NCBI RefSeq assembly: GCF_009900745.1
Contig: NZ_WXVU01000007.1
Coordinates: 124,001 to 188,000 of the forward strand
From: Chryseobacterium sp. c4a
GTDB lineage: Bacteria > Bacteroidota > Bacteroidia > Flavobacteriales > Weeksellaceae
Length of the DNA stretch: 64,000 nt
Direction: 5' to 3'
Shown: positions 7,647-16,684 of the stretch, in pieces
Layout of the letters: every line of letters begins with the position of its first letter
Position numbering within the stretch: the stretch's first letter is position 1
Notes under the pieces: model-generated
Database searches by the model: none
What the model was told of the DNA's origin: nothing
Seen by the model: only the letters and a program-made list of their open reading frames with translations
Program-made: the position numbers and the translations under genes

Positions 7647-10430
7647 TTAGTGAGCGCTTGTACTTGTTAATTCTTTGATAGAAGGTACAAAAGTGGTAAG
7701 GTCAATACCTTCAACAGCCGCTTTATATTCCTCAATACTTGGGATTCTTCCAATGATCGCAGAAAGAACAACAACCGGAGTTGAAGCCAATAAAGATTCA
7801 CCTTTTTTACGTTCAGAATCTTCTACAACTCTTCCTTGGAATAGACGAGTAGAAGTAGCTAAAACAGTATCTCCTTTTGCCGCTTTTTCCTGGTTACCCA
7901 TACAAAGGTTACATCCAGGACGCTCAAGGTACATTACATTTTCATATTCTGTACGAGCTTCACCTTTTGGAGCATTGTCATTAAATTCAAAACCTGAATA
8001 TTTCTCTAACAATTCCCAGTCTCCTTCAGCTTTTAGCTCATCAATGATATTATAAGTAGGAGCCGCTACAACTAGAGGAGCGCTGAATTCTACTTTACCA
8101 TTTTGTTTTTCAAGGTTTCTCAACATCTGAGAAACAATCTTAAGGTCTCCTTTGTGAACCATACAAGATCCTACGAAACCAAGGTCTACTTTTTTCTCAC
8201 CACCATAGTAAGAAAGATCTCTGATGGTATCGTGAGTATATCTCTTAGAAACATCATCATTGTTTACATCCGGGTCAGCAATCATAGGTTCTACAATTAC
8301 ATCAAGATCTACAACAACTTCAGCATAATATTTAGCGTTAGCATCAGGAGTAAGTGCTGGTTTTTCACCTGACTTGATCTCTTCAATTCTCTTATTCGCT
8401 TTGTCAATTAATCCCTGAAGAACTTTGTTATGGTTATCCATTCCTTTGTCGATCATGATCTGGATTCTGCCTTTAGCAATTTCCAATGATTCGATTAGAG
8501 TGTTGTCTTCAGAAATGTTGATAGACGCTTTAGCCTTCATTTCAGCAGTCCAGTCTGTAAATGTGAATGCTTGGTCAGCAGGAAGAGTTCCGATGTGAAC
8601 CTCAATGATTCTTCCCTGGAATACGTTCTCACCTCCGAATTGCTTCAACATCTGAGCCTGAGTAGCGTGTACCACATCACGGAAATCCATGTGAGGCTTC
8701 ATTTCCCCTTTGAAAGTTACTTTTACAGATTCAGGGATTGGCATTGAAGCTTCACCAGTAGCTAATGCAAGAGCAACAGTTCCAGAGTCAGCTCCGAAAG
8801 CAACTCCTTTAGACATTCTTGTGTGAGAGTCACCTCCAATGATGATCGCCCACTCATCTACAGTGATATCGTTAAGAACTTTGTGAATAACGTCAGTCAT
8901 AGAGTGATATTCACCTTTCGGGTCACGAGCCGTGATCAAACCGAAATCGTTCATAAATTTCATTAGCTTAGGAATGTTCGCCTGAGCTTTTTTATCCCAA
9001 ACTGAAGCGGTGTGACATCCTGATTGGTATGCACCGTCAACAACTGGAGAAATTACAGTAGCCGCCATTGATTCAAGCTCCTGAGAAGTCATAAGACCTG
9101 TCGTATCCTGAGATCCAACGATGTTTACCTGTACACGAACGTCAGAACCAGCGTGTAATACTTTTCCTGGTGTTGTTCCTACAGCATTTCTGTTGAAGAT
9201 TTTTTCAACAGCTGTAAGACCTTGTCCTTCGTGAGAAATTTCTTTTGATGGAGCAAAAACAACAGGAGCTTCAACACCTAGCGTCTGAGCTGCAAATGTT
9301 TGTAACTTCTTACCAAATACGATTGCGTAAGATCCTCCAGCTTTGATGAATTCCATCTTTTGTGGAGTGAAAGATTTAGTAAGGTCAATCAGTTCCTGAT
9401 CTCCGTTATATAATTTCTTTTCTTTTGTATTAATAGTTAAAACAGTTCCTGTAGCTACTGAATAAGCTTCTTCAAGAACGATATCACCATTTTCGTTACG
9501 AACAGGGTTTCCGTTTTCGTCAACTTTCTTCACCCAGTTCTTAAGGTCAACACCAATACCTCCGGTAACATCTACTGTAGTAAGGAAGATTGGAGAAATA
9601 CCGTTTGTTCCTCCTACGATTGGAGCAATGTTTACGAATGGTACATAAGGGCTAGCTTGCTTACCAGTCCATAAAGCTACGTTGTTTACACCAGACATTC
9701 TGGATGAACCTACACCCATTGTTCCTTTTTCAGCGATAAGCATCACGCTTGCATCAGGATGTTGTGCCTGTAAAGCTTTGATTTCTTCCTGAGCTTCAGG
9801 AGTAATCATACATTTACCGTGAAGTTCACGGTCTGATCTTGAGTGAGCCTGGTTACCCGGAGAAAGTAAATCGGTAGAAATGTCTCCTTCACCAGCGATA
9901 TAAGTAACCACTTTAATTTCTTCAGCTACTTCTGGCAGCTTAGTGAAGAATTCAGCTTTTGCATAGCTTTCTAAAATTTCTTTAGCAATTGCATTTCCGT
10001 TGTTGTATGCCTCTTTTAAACGGTTAGTATCCGCTTCATAAAGGAAAACCTGAGTTTTTAGAACTTCTGCAGCTTGCTGAGCAATAGCAGCATCATTACC
10101 TAATGCTAAGTCTAATAATACCTCAATAGACTTACCTCCTTTCATGTGAGATAATAATTCAAAAGCAAAAGCCTGAGATATTTCTTCTACTACGGATTCA
10201 CCTAGAATGATCTCTTTTAAAAATTTTGCTTTTACGCCAGCTGCACTGGTTGTTCCCGGTAGGGTGTTGTAGATGAAAAATTTAAGAGAGTCTGTTCGAT
10301 CTGCATTACCAGAGTCTTTGATTTGTGCGATGATTTCGCTTAGTAATTCAGCACCATCAATTGGCTTTGGATGAAGCCCCTGGCTTTTTCTTTCTTCAAT
10401 CTCTTTAATGTAATCCTTATAAATATTCAT
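7647..10430 (-). CDS. acnB: Bifunctional aconitate hydratase 2 / 2-methylisocitrate dehydratase
   Basis: AcnB-type aconitase with an N-terminal HEAT-like helical region before the swivel and catalytic domains, the reverse of the AcnA domain order. The 927 residues make it slightly longer than the E. coli enzyme (865). Cluster ligands are seen at Cys756 in GSCMVHKGD and at Cys840 and Cys843 in RPGCNLCMGNQ. AcnB enzymes also hydrate 2-methyl-cis-aconitate in propionate breakdown. A minus-strand TAAATTTG element at 10618-10611 could be its promoter, giving a leader of about 180 bases. The presence of both aconitase families next to each other is notable. Confidence 0.95.
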   Translation of the reverse strand: MNIYKDYIKEIEERKSQGLHPKPIDGAELLSEIIAQIKDSGNADRTDSLKFFIYNTLPGTTSAAGVKAKFLKEIILGESVVEEISQAFAFELLSHMKGGKSIEVLLDLALGNDAAIAQQAAEVLKTQVFLYEADTNRLKEAYNNGNAIAKEILESYAKAEFFTKLPEVAEEIKVVTYIAGEGDISTDLLSPGNQAHSRSDRELHGKCMITPEAQEEIKALQAQHPDASVMLIAEKGTMGVGSSRMSGVNNVALWTGKQASPYVPFVNIAPIVGGTNGISPIFLTTVDVTGGIGVDLKNWVKKVDENGNPVRNENGDIVLEEAYSVATGTVLTINTKEKKLYNGDQELIDLTKSFTPQKMEFIKAGGSYAIVFGKKLQTFAAQTLGVEAPVVFAPSKEISHEGQGLTAVEKIFNRNAVGTTPGKVLHAGSDVRVQVNIVGSQDTTGLMTSQELESMAATVISPVVDGAYQSGCHTASVWDKKAQANIPKLMKFMNDFGLITARDPKGEYHSMTDVIHKVLNDITVDEWAIIIGGDSHTRMSKGVAFGADSGTVALALATGEASMPIPESVKVTFKGEMKPHMDFRDVVHATQAQMLKQFGGENVFQGRIIEVHIGTLPADQAFTFTDWTAEMKAKASINISEDNTLIESLEIAKGRIQIMIDKGMDNHNKVLQGLIDKANKRIEEIKSGEKPALTPDANAKYYAEVVVDLDVIVEPMIADPDVNNDDVSKRYTHDTIRDLSYYGGEKKVDLGFVGSCMVHKGDLKIVSQMLRNLEKQNGKVEFSAPLVVAAPTYNIIDELKAEGDWELLEKYSGFEFNDNAPKGEARTEYENVMYLERPGCNLCMGNQEKAAKGDTVLATSTRLFQGRVVEDSERKKGESLLASTPVVVLSAIIGRIPSIEEYKAAVEGIDLTTFVPSIKELTSTSAH

Positions 10431-10674
10431 AATAGAAGTCTTTCAATATTAAAGGTAGAATATTTCGCTGCTCTTTACTGGTCTGTATAAAATACAATTA
10501 ATGACATTTTGAGATCTCGCATGTGATGCAACATTAACCCAATAAGGTCAGCATAATCTACACTCTTTTTTAAAAGTTTTTTAAATTATTAAACAATTCA
10601 AAATGTTCCCCAAATTTACGAAATTTTACTATTTTACAGGAACTAATTTATTTAGATTCTTTATAAATATGAAT

Positions 10675-10705
10675 TTGATAATTTCTATTTTTGGTCGTAA
10701 TTTTG
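10675..10705 (+). promoter_or_regulatory. Bacteroidetes-type promoter of the WG-repeat gene
   Basis: TTG at 10675-10677 is followed after 20 bp by TAATTTTG (10698-10705), matching the Bacteroidetes TTG / TAnnTTTG pattern. The -7 box ends 8 bases before the first ATG at 10713, so the mRNA would be nearly leaderless or would start at the third ATG (10722). Confidence 0.5.
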
Positions 10706-10712
10706 CAGACAA

Positions 10713-11495
10713 ATGATGAATATGAAAAATATCCTGAATGTTTTGTGCGTTTTTATTTCGATTTCTGTTTTCTCACAGACTAAATCTGTGAAGAAACCTG
10801 CGGTTAAAAACGTTACGAAAACTACCGTTAAAAAAGAGAAGAATGCAGTAACCAAGCATAATCCTGATTTGGTAGTTATCAACAAAGATCTTCCGCTCCT
10901 TATTCCTAAAAAGAAGGGCGATAGCTTCGGGTATGTTAATCAAAATGGAAAATACATCATTCAGCCGGAGTATCATATTGCGGTATTCTTTTATGAAGAC
11001 TGTAATCTTCTGAACTCCCCCAATCAAAAAGTGAGAAAATTCGGTGCCAAAGAGTATGCTACTGTAGAAAAGGATATGATTTCCTATCGTGTAGACCATT
11101 CAGGAAAAAGAGTTTATCAGTTTAAAGATGCTGATCTTGGGAAATGTAAGTTTGAAGAATATAAGCATCAGCTTTTTCAGGCCTACGTGTTGAATGGTTT
11201 TTATGGGATTATCGAAAAATCAAAGTTCGTGAATGCGGCAGACTATCGTCAATATCAAATTTATCCGCAATATCAATATCTTTACATCATGGAAGGAGAT
11301 GATGTTGAAAATCCAATGATTGTAGCTTCAAATAATGATAAATTCGGGGTTATTGATGTTAATAATAAAGTGATTATTCCTTTCGAATATTCAAATATTA
11401 AGAGAAATTTCAGCTGGAAACTGGGGAAAATGTTTGAAGTGACAAAAGATGGTAAAAACTACTATTACATTGATGCTAATAATAAAACGTACTAG
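10713..11495 (+). CDS. Secreted WG-repeat protein
   Basis: A 260-residue exported protein of unknown function. The signal peptide ends near ISVFSQ. A Lys/Val/Thr-rich linker (about residues 24-50) follows. Two WG/KWG-like repeats are visible: GDSFGYVNQNGKYIIQPEY near residue 70, and DKFGVIDVNNKVIIPFEY near residue 215. The pattern FGyid.nGk.iIp.eY is the hallmark of these beta-strand repeats. Three ATGs open the frame (10713, 10716, 10722). The third gives the cleanest signal peptide and fits the promoter position best. It is probably monocistronic, since the next gene has its own riboswitch leader. Confidence 0.75.
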   Translation: MMNMKNILNVLCVFISISVFSQTKSVKKPAVKNVTKTTVKKEKNAVTKHNPDLVVINKDLPLLIPKKKGDSFGYVNQNGKYIIQPEYHIAVFFYEDCNLLNSPNQKVRKFGAKEYATVEKDMISYRVDHSGKRVYQFKDADLGKCKFEEYKHQLFQAYVLNGFYGIIEKSKFVNAADYRQYQIYPQYQYLYIMEGDDVENPMIVASNNDKFGVIDVNNKVIIPFEYSNIKRNFSWKLGKMFEVTKDGKNYYYIDANNKTY

Positions 11496-11600
11496 AATAT
11501 ACATGAGGTTTGTTTATTGTTAGTGGAGTGCTTTATAACTCTAATTTTTATACCATCATTCTTTTTTATGAATATCCTTATTGCCAGCCTAGTAACCCAA

Positions 11601-11623
11601 TATCTCGAATCCTGTATCTCGAA
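11601..11623 (+). repeat. Tandem TATCTCGAA direct repeat
   Basis: TATCTCGAA occurs at 11601-11609 and again at 11615-11623, with related ATCTCATC wording following. It lies in the gap between the WG-repeat gene and the TPP riboswitch. The remainder of 11496-11670 has no gene that I can see. Confidence 0.35.
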
Positions 11624-11670
11624 CGACGAATCTCATCCTCATCTCATATATTTTTTGTAATTTCGCGGCT

Positions 11671-11797
11671 GAAATAAAGGGGTGCTTTAACAGGCTGAGA
11701 TTATACCCACTGAACCTGGAACAGGTAATGCTGTTTAGGGACATCAACTCCACCGAGGGTTGAATCTGTATAATATCTTATCGATCCCCTTTTATTC
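11671..11797 (+). ncRNA. TPP (THI-box) riboswitch and leader
   Basis: The thiamine pyrophosphate aptamer core is unmistakable: GGGGTGC at 11679-11685, GGCTGAGATTATACCC, TGAACCTGG, then GGTAATGCTG and the closing TTTAGGGA ending at 11741. A hairpin follows (TCAACTC near 11743 with the GGGTTGA run at 11757-11763). The leader ends with CCCCTTTTATTC (11786-11797), complementary to the aptamer's 5' strand AATAAAGGGG. This stretch ends five bases before the start codon. Alternative pairing could therefore couple ligand binding to translation of the downstream TonB receptor. Confidence 0.95.
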
Positions 11798-11802
11798 ATT
11801 AA

Positions 11803-13938
11803 ATGTCAAAGATTTATAGAATGAAAGGATTATTTTTTTTAGGGCTTAGTGTGGGCTCTGTAGCCTTTATTCAGGCTCAAAACACAGATTCTCTGAAGAT
11901 CAGAGAAATAGAGGCGGTTAGCTTTACCAAAAGACTTCCTGTTGCTAAGGAAATCATCAATGTTCAGAAAGATTTAGATGGGAAAAACCTGGGTCAGGAT
12001 CTTCCTATTCTTTTAAAAAATCAAACTTCAATTATTTCTACTTCGGATGCTGGCAATGGCGTGGGATATACAGGTTTTAGGATTCGTGGTGTTTCCGGAA
12101 CGGCGATCAATGTGATGATGAATGGAGTTCCTTACAATGATTCTGAAAGCCAGGGAACTTTTTTTGTGAATGTTCCGGATTTAACGAGTTCAGCATCGCA
12201 GATTGTGATCCAAAGAGGAGTGGGAACATCCAATAATGGGGTTTCTGCCTTTGGGGCAAGTATCAATGTGATTTCAAAGGAGCCTGAAGAGAAGTTTTAT
12301 TTTAAAACAGATGATAGTTATGGCTCTTTTAATACCTATAAATATTCAGCAGAGGTAGGTTCCGGGAAATTCTGGAAAAACCGTCTTTCTGTAATGGGAA
12401 GATACAGCCATATTCATTCAGATGGATATATAGACAGAGCTTCTTCCGATCTGCATTCTTACAACTTTACTGCCTTATTTGAAGAAGGGAAAACCAAATT
12501 GCGTTTAATGGCTTTTGGTGGAAAAGAAAAGACATATCAGGCATGGAACGGAATCAGCAGAGAAATGTGGGAAACAAATCCAAGATTCAATAATTCCGGA
12601 GCCATTAAAGATGCTAATAAAAATATTATAGGTTTCTATGATAATGAAACAGATAATTACAGACAGAATCATTATCAATTACTTTGGGAACAAAAATTCA
12701 ACGACCGTTGGAATCTTGAGACTACTTTTCACTATACGAAAGGAAAAGGGTATTATGAAAACTATAAACAGGCAAGTTCTTTTTCTAAATATCATCTGCC
12801 TAATATAATTGAGGGTGGGCAAACCATTACTAAGTCAGATTTTATCAGAAAAAAATGGTTGGATAATGATTTTTACGGGGTTGTTTCTACTCTTTACGGG
12901 AAGTTTGAAAATCTAGACCTGAACTTTGGTGCTGTAGCGAATCAGTACTATGGAAGACATTATGGAAATGTTACGGGAGTATTTTATCCGCAGATTAACG
13001 AAAGTGAGTATTATAGAAATCGTTCTGTGAAAAATGAAGTTTCAGGTTTCGCCAAAGCTTTATACAGATTGAATGATTTTGAGTTCTTTGGAGATTTACA
13101 GCTTAGAAGCATTAACTATAATACTAAGATCATCATGGATGGCGATGATGATGGTGCTGATCTGGACAAAAACTGGCTGTTCTTTAATCCAAAAGCTGGA
13201 GTAAATTATAAAATAGACGGTGGAAAGATATTCTTGTCGTATGCTCATGCTCATAGAGAACCCAACAGAGCGGATATCATGGCCAACAAGGATGTAAAGC
13301 CTGAGAAACTTCACGATTTTGAAGCGGGTTTTGAAAAGCAGCTTGGCTTTTTATCTTTAACTGCGAACGTTTATTACATGTATTATGTAAACCAATTGGT
13401 ATTGAATGGGCAGCTTAACAGTGTTGGAGCATTTATCAGAACAAACTCCGGAAAGAGCTACAGACGAGGCGTGGAAATTGGTGCTTTGGCTAAACTTTCA
13501 AAACAATGGGAGGTTTCCGGAAACTTTACTTTAAGCCAGAACAGAAATCAGGATTTTAATATAGAAGTAGGGAAAGTACCGGTAAGTCTTGGGAATACTC
13601 AAATTTCATTTTCTCCGAACATGATTGCTAATCTAGGGGTAAGATTTAATCCTAATAAAAATTTCCAGTTTGCTTTAATGAACCAATATGTTGGAAAACA
13701 ATATCTTGATAACACCGAAGATAAAAATCTGGAACTTAAAGATTATTTATTAACTGATTTTAATGCGCAGTACCAGTTTAAAATAGGAAACAATGATATT
13801 GCATTAAAATTATTAGTGAACAACCTGTTCAATAAAAAATATGTGAATAATGGTTCTGTGACTGAAGAAGGAAGTCCACTATATTTTGCACAGGCAGGAA
13901 CAAACTTTATGTTTGGCATCAGTTGGAAAATTCAATAG
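11803..13938 (+). CDS. TonB-dependent receptor under TPP control, probable thiamine transporter
   Basis: A 711-residue outer-membrane receptor. A second ATG at 11821 opens a cleaner signal peptide (MKGLFFLGLSVGSVAFIQAQ) than the first at 11803; either may be used. The plug domain (about residues 50-165) has GFRIRGVSG, NGVPYNDSESQG and the VIQRGVGTSNNG-type TonB receptor wording. The remaining region is a 22-strand-type barrel ending in an aromatic-rich strand (FMFGISWKIQ). The TPP riboswitch directly upstream makes thiamine, its phosphates or a precursor the likely ligand, as known for riboswitch-linked Bacteroidetes receptors. No pnuT or kinase gene follows; the gene ends before a terminator. 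Confidence 0.85.
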   Translation: MSKIYRMKGLFFLGLSVGSVAFIQAQNTDSLKIREIEAVSFTKRLPVAKEIINVQKDLDGKNLGQDLPILLKNQTSIISTSDAGNGVGYTGFRIRGVSGTAINVMMNGVPYNDSESQGTFFVNVPDLTSSASQIVIQRGVGTSNNGVSAFGASINVISKEPEEKFYFKTDDSYGSFNTYKYSAEVGSGKFWKNRLSVMGRYSHIHSDGYIDRASSDLHSYNFTALFEEGKTKLRLMAFGGKEKTYQAWNGISREMWETNPRFNNSGAIKDANKNIIGFYDNETDNYRQNHYQLLWEQKFNDRWNLETTFHYTKGKGYYENYKQASSFSKYHLPNIIEGGQTITKSDFIRKKWLDNDFYGVVSTLYGKFENLDLNFGAVANQYYGRHYGNVTGVFYPQINESEYYRNRSVKNEVSGFAKALYRLNDFEFFGDLQLRSINYNTKIIMDGDDDGADLDKNWLFFNPKAGVNYKIDGGKIFLSYAHAHREPNRADIMANKDVKPEKLHDFEAGFEKQLGFLSLTANVYYMYYVNQLVLNGQLNSVGAFIRTNSGKSYRRGVEIGALAKLSKQWEVSGNFTLSQNRNQDFNIEVGKVPVSLGNTQISFSPNMIANLGVRFNPNKNFQFALMNQYVGKQYLDNTEDKNLELKDYLLTDFNAQYQFKIGNNDIALKLLVNNLFNKKYVNNGSVTEEGSPLYFAQAGTNFMFGISWKIQ

Positions 13939-14038
13939 ATGTAAAGAAAGCAATGTCTGTAAATAAGGGGATTGTAAATTTATCATCAAAGAGATCAGAG
14001 ATCATGAATCGTGAACCTATTTTAATATGAAATAGTCA

Positions 14039-14065
14039 AAAGGCTGCTTCGGTAGTCTTTTTTTA
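14039..14065 (+). terminator. Terminator after the thiamine receptor gene
   Basis: AAAGGCTGC pairs fully (two G-U pairs) with GTAGTCTTT around a stable TTCG tetraloop, followed by a T run. Confidence 0.9.
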
Positions 14066-14103
14066 TATCCGTTAAATATCTTCAAAAAGTCATGAAAAAG
14101 TTA

Positions 14104-14111
14104 TAAATTTG
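14104..14111 (+). promoter_or_regulatory. -7 promoter element TAAATTTG
   Basis: TAAATTTG matches the Bacteroidetes -7 consensus and ends only 7 bases before the ATG at 14119. No convincing TTG element is seen upstream. If used, the transcript would be leaderless or nearly so. Confidence 0.35.
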
Positions 14112-14118
14112 CTGCCAA

Positions 14119-14871
14119 ATGAATATTTCAGCATACATTTTAGAATACTTAAAACAATTTGGAACTGTCACTGTTCCAGGCTTTGGTGTGTTTTCTCTGA
14201 AAAATTCTAAGGCGATTATCAATTCCGAGAACGGAAGTATCCTGCCTCCTGCAAGCCAGATTGAATTTACAATCGACTATGAAGTACATGCAGAAGATAT
14301 TACCGCTTTTATTGCCAGAGAAAAACAGATGTCCATAGAAGCTTCCAGAAGTGATTTGAAGATACAGACCGATTTTTGGAAGAAAAAACTTCAGGCGGAA
14401 CAGATTCTTGAAATTCAAAATCTGGGAACGATCTTTATTGAAGAAGGACATACTCATTTCAAAGGAAAAAGAGTGGAAGCGGGACGACCGGACTTTTTCG
14501 GATTAGAAGAGATCAGATTCTCTGATATTAATAATGGCGAGAAAGTAAACACTTCAGAAAACCGCGAAAAAGATTATAAATTCAAAAAAACTATTCTTTG
14601 GTTCTTCCTGTTGGTAATCCCGATTCTCGGTATTGCATACTTTGCATTTACCCAAAAGGAGCTTCTTTTTGGAAAAAAATCCTTTAACAAAGTTTCCGTA
14701 CAAACTTCTACCCATAGAATTGTACAGGATACGGTGAAAGTAACGGTACATGCGCCTGAAACTCCGGTTTCAGATTCATTGAAGAAAGATTCATTGGTAA
14801 AACCTGTCGGGAAAGTAACAACACCAGTTCCGGCTGCTCCAAAAAACACTAAGAATAAATGGCAAAAATAA
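14119..14871 (+). CDS. HU-CCDC81-domain membrane protein
   Basis: A 250-residue protein. Two HU-like DNA-binding-fold modules of the bacterial CCDC81 type are seen: about residues 1-60 (GTVTVPGFGVFSLKN) and about 62-120 (LGTIFIEEGHTHFKG). A single membrane helix lies at about 158-177. A Thr/Val/Pro-rich tail follows and ends Lys-rich. In Bacteroidetes this architecture often carries a C-terminal SPOR domain that binds septal peptidoglycan. None is evident here, so the tail is shorter than usual. The stop codon overlaps the next gene by 13 bases, implying co-translation with the thioesterase. Function is unknown; a cell-envelope or division role is an inference from relatives. Confidence 0.75.
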   Translation: MNISAYILEYLKQFGTVTVPGFGVFSLKNSKAIINSENGSILPPASQIEFTIDYEVHAEDITAFIAREKQMSIEASRSDLKIQTDFWKKKLQAEQILEIQNLGTIFIEEGHTHFKGKRVEAGRPDFFGLEEIRFSDINNGEKVNTSENREKDYKFKKTILWFFLLVIPILGIAYFAFTQKELLFGKKSFNKVSVQTSTHRIVQDTVKVTVHAPETPVSDSLKKDSLVKPVGKVTTPVPAAPKNTKNKWQK

Positions 14872-15413
14872 AAACCGCGTCAGAATCCCTGACCATTATG
14901 ACCAATATCGTTCTTCCGAACGAGACCAACTCTCTAAGAAACCTTTTTGGTGGTGAACTTTTAGCAAAAATGGACAGATGTGCCTCCATTTCGGCTGCAA
15001 GACACTGTGAAAGAAGAGTGGTAACGGCATCTGTAAACCACGTTTCATTCAATCACCCTATTCCTGAAGGAGGTGTTGTAGTGCTGGAATCTAAAGTTTC
15101 CAGAGCATTCTCTACTTCCATGGAAGTATATGTAGATGTATGGTCGGATGATCCTATTAATCAGAAAAAAATTCATACCAATTCGGGGATCTATACCTTT
15201 GTTGCTGTAGATGAATTCAATCGCCCGATTCCTATTCCTGATATGGTTCCGGAAACAGAAGAAGAAAAAGAAAGATATGCTGCTGCTTTCCGTAGAAAAG
15301 AACTTTCATTGATCCTTTCCGGAAGAATGAAACCTTTGGAATCTGTAGAGCTTAAAAAACTATTCCAGGAGCCACAAGAAGAACCGCAAGCTTCTAAGAA
15401 AGATAAAAAATAA
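14859..15413 (+). CDS. Acyl-CoA thioesterase, hot-dog fold
   Basis: Hydrolyses acyl-CoA thioesters to free acid and CoA. The hot-dog domain occupies residues about 8-130, with NLFGGELLAKMDR (28-40, the central helix of the YciA/Acot7-type family) and SVNHVSFNHPIPEGG in the following strand. A charged, Lys-rich tail of about 50 residues extends past the domain. The gene starts inside the end of the HU-CCDC81 gene, so the two are translationally coupled. A terminator follows at 15421. Confidence 0.85.
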   Translation: MAKIKTASESLTIMTNIVLPNETNSLRNLFGGELLAKMDRCASISAARHCERRVVTASVNHVSFNHPIPEGGVVVLESKVSRAFSTSMEVYVDVWSDDPINQKKIHTNSGIYTFVAVDEFNRPIPIPDMVPETEEEKERYAAAFRRKELSLILSGRMKPLESVELKKLFQEPQEEPQASKKDKK

Positions 15414-15420
15414 AGATTTG

Positions 15421-15467
15421 AAATGCTTTTAATACTGGAATATCCAAATTAAAAGCATTTTGTTTTT
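15421..15467 (+). terminator. Terminator after the thioesterase gene
   Basis: Thirteen-base arms AAATGCTTTTAAT and ATTAAAAGCATTT close a 14-base loop and are followed by a TGTTTTT run, 7 bases past the stop codon. Confidence 0.8.
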
Positions 15468-15554
15468 ATATCCATATTATGAAATTAAAACACTTTTCTG
15501 AAAATAAAGATGGTGTTATTTGTGAAACTTATTAGTGTCATTTGTGTTTAAATT

Positions 15555-16484
15555 ATGAAAATTCTCCTTTTAGATAAAAATCATCCGCTTATTACCGAAC
15601 AGCTTTTAGCTAAAAACTTTGAGTTGGAAGAAGACTTTACTTCCACTTATGATGAGGTTTGTGATAAAATCAAAAATTATGACGGTATTATCATCAGAAG
15701 CCGTATTCCTTTAGATCAAAACTTCCTTGAAAATGCAAAGAATCTGAAGTTTATCGCAAGGGTAGGAGCTGGAATGGAAAACATTGATATTCCTGTTGCT
15801 GAAAAATTAGGTATCCAATTAATCAACTCACCGGAAGGAAACAGAGATTCAGTAGCAGAGCACGTTGTAGGGATGCTTTTGGTATTGATGAACAGGCTTT
15901 TCATTGCTTCTCAGGAAGTGAAGAATGGAATTTGGAAGCGCGAAGAAAACAGAGGTGATGAATTGTTAGGGAAAACAGTCGGATTGATCGGGTATGGAAA
16001 TATGGGAAAAGCTACAGCTAAAAGACTTTCAGGTTTTGGATGTAAAGTTATCTTCCACGATATTCTTCCAAACCTTTCTGATGAATTTGCTACTCAGGTA
16101 TCATTGGATGAACTAAAACAGTCTGCAGAAGTACTGAGTTTACATATACCTCTAACTTCTGAAACGAACTATCTTATTGATGAAACATTTATTTCCGAGA
16201 TGAAAAATGACTTCTATTTCGTCAATACCGCAAGAGGAAAAAATGTAAAAACTAAAAGTTTAGTAGAAGCCTTGAAGTCTGGCAAAGTAAAAGGAGCTTG
16301 TTTAGATGTATTGGAATATGAAAAGTCCTCTTTTGAACATCTTGAAACAGAAAATGAAGATTTAAAGTACCTGCTGGAATCTGAAAAAGCAATGGTAACA
16401 CCGCATATTGCCGGTTGGACGCACCAGAGTAAAGAAAAACTGGCACAATTTATTGTAGATAAGATTGTTGCTTCACACTGCTAA
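15555..16484 (+). CDS. D-2-hydroxyacid dehydrogenase (SerA-like, no ACT domain)
   Basis: NAD-dependent reduction of 2-keto acids or oxidation of D-2-hydroxyacids; phosphoglycerate dehydrogenase is the closest well-known relative. The Rossmann motif GYGNMG is at 146-151. The catalytic triad of the family is present: Arg227 in NTARG, Glu254 in VLEYE and His284 in PHIAGWT. At 309 residues it lacks the regulatory ACT domain of long SerA proteins. There is no serC or serB next to it, so a role in serine synthesis is possible but not shown. It stands alone between two terminators. Confidence 0.85.
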   Translation: MKILLLDKNHPLITEQLLAKNFELEEDFTSTYDEVCDKIKNYDGIIIRSRIPLDQNFLENAKNLKFIARVGAGMENIDIPVAEKLGIQLINSPEGNRDSVAEHVVGMLLVLMNRLFIASQEVKNGIWKREENRGDELLGKTVGLIGYGNMGKATAKRLSGFGCKVIFHDILPNLSDEFATQVSLDELKQSAEVLSLHIPLTSETNYLIDETFISEMKNDFYFVNTARGKNVKTKSLVEALKSGKVKGACLDVLEYEKSSFEHLETENEDLKYLLESEKAMVTPHIAGWTHQSKEKLAQFIVDKIVASHC

Positions 16485-16507
16485 GTAGAAAATAACTTAA
16501 TATTTAT

Positions 16508-16555
16508 AAGGCTGAGAAAGTAAAAAATACCATTAATACCTTCTCAGCCTTATTA
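16508..16555 (+). terminator. Terminator after the D-2-hydroxyacid dehydrogenase gene
   Basis: AAGGCTGAGAA pairs with TTCTCAGCCTT around a 22-base loop, about 25 bases past the stop codon; a short T-rich stretch follows. Confidence 0.7.
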
Positions 16556-16684
16556 GTTTCTATACGTTTTATAAATTTTCCTTTTTGTGATCTCTCTCTT
16601 TTATGTTAAATTATTCATAATATGCTCTTCATATTTATAATTTACTTTTGACTTTTATTAAATTGCCGCTCATTTTTGAATCTT

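Noticed and set aside
14554..15052. Minus-strand frames of 65-91 codons over the HU-CCDC81 and thioesterase genes
   Set aside because: They lie opposite two recognisable overlapping genes and have no recognisable content.
15485..15550. Repeated ATTTGTG / TTTGTGTTTAA wording before the D-2-hydroxyacid dehydrogenase gene
   Set aside because: Two loose copies in a short AT-rich gap; too short and imperfect to separate from chance or to call a defined repeat.
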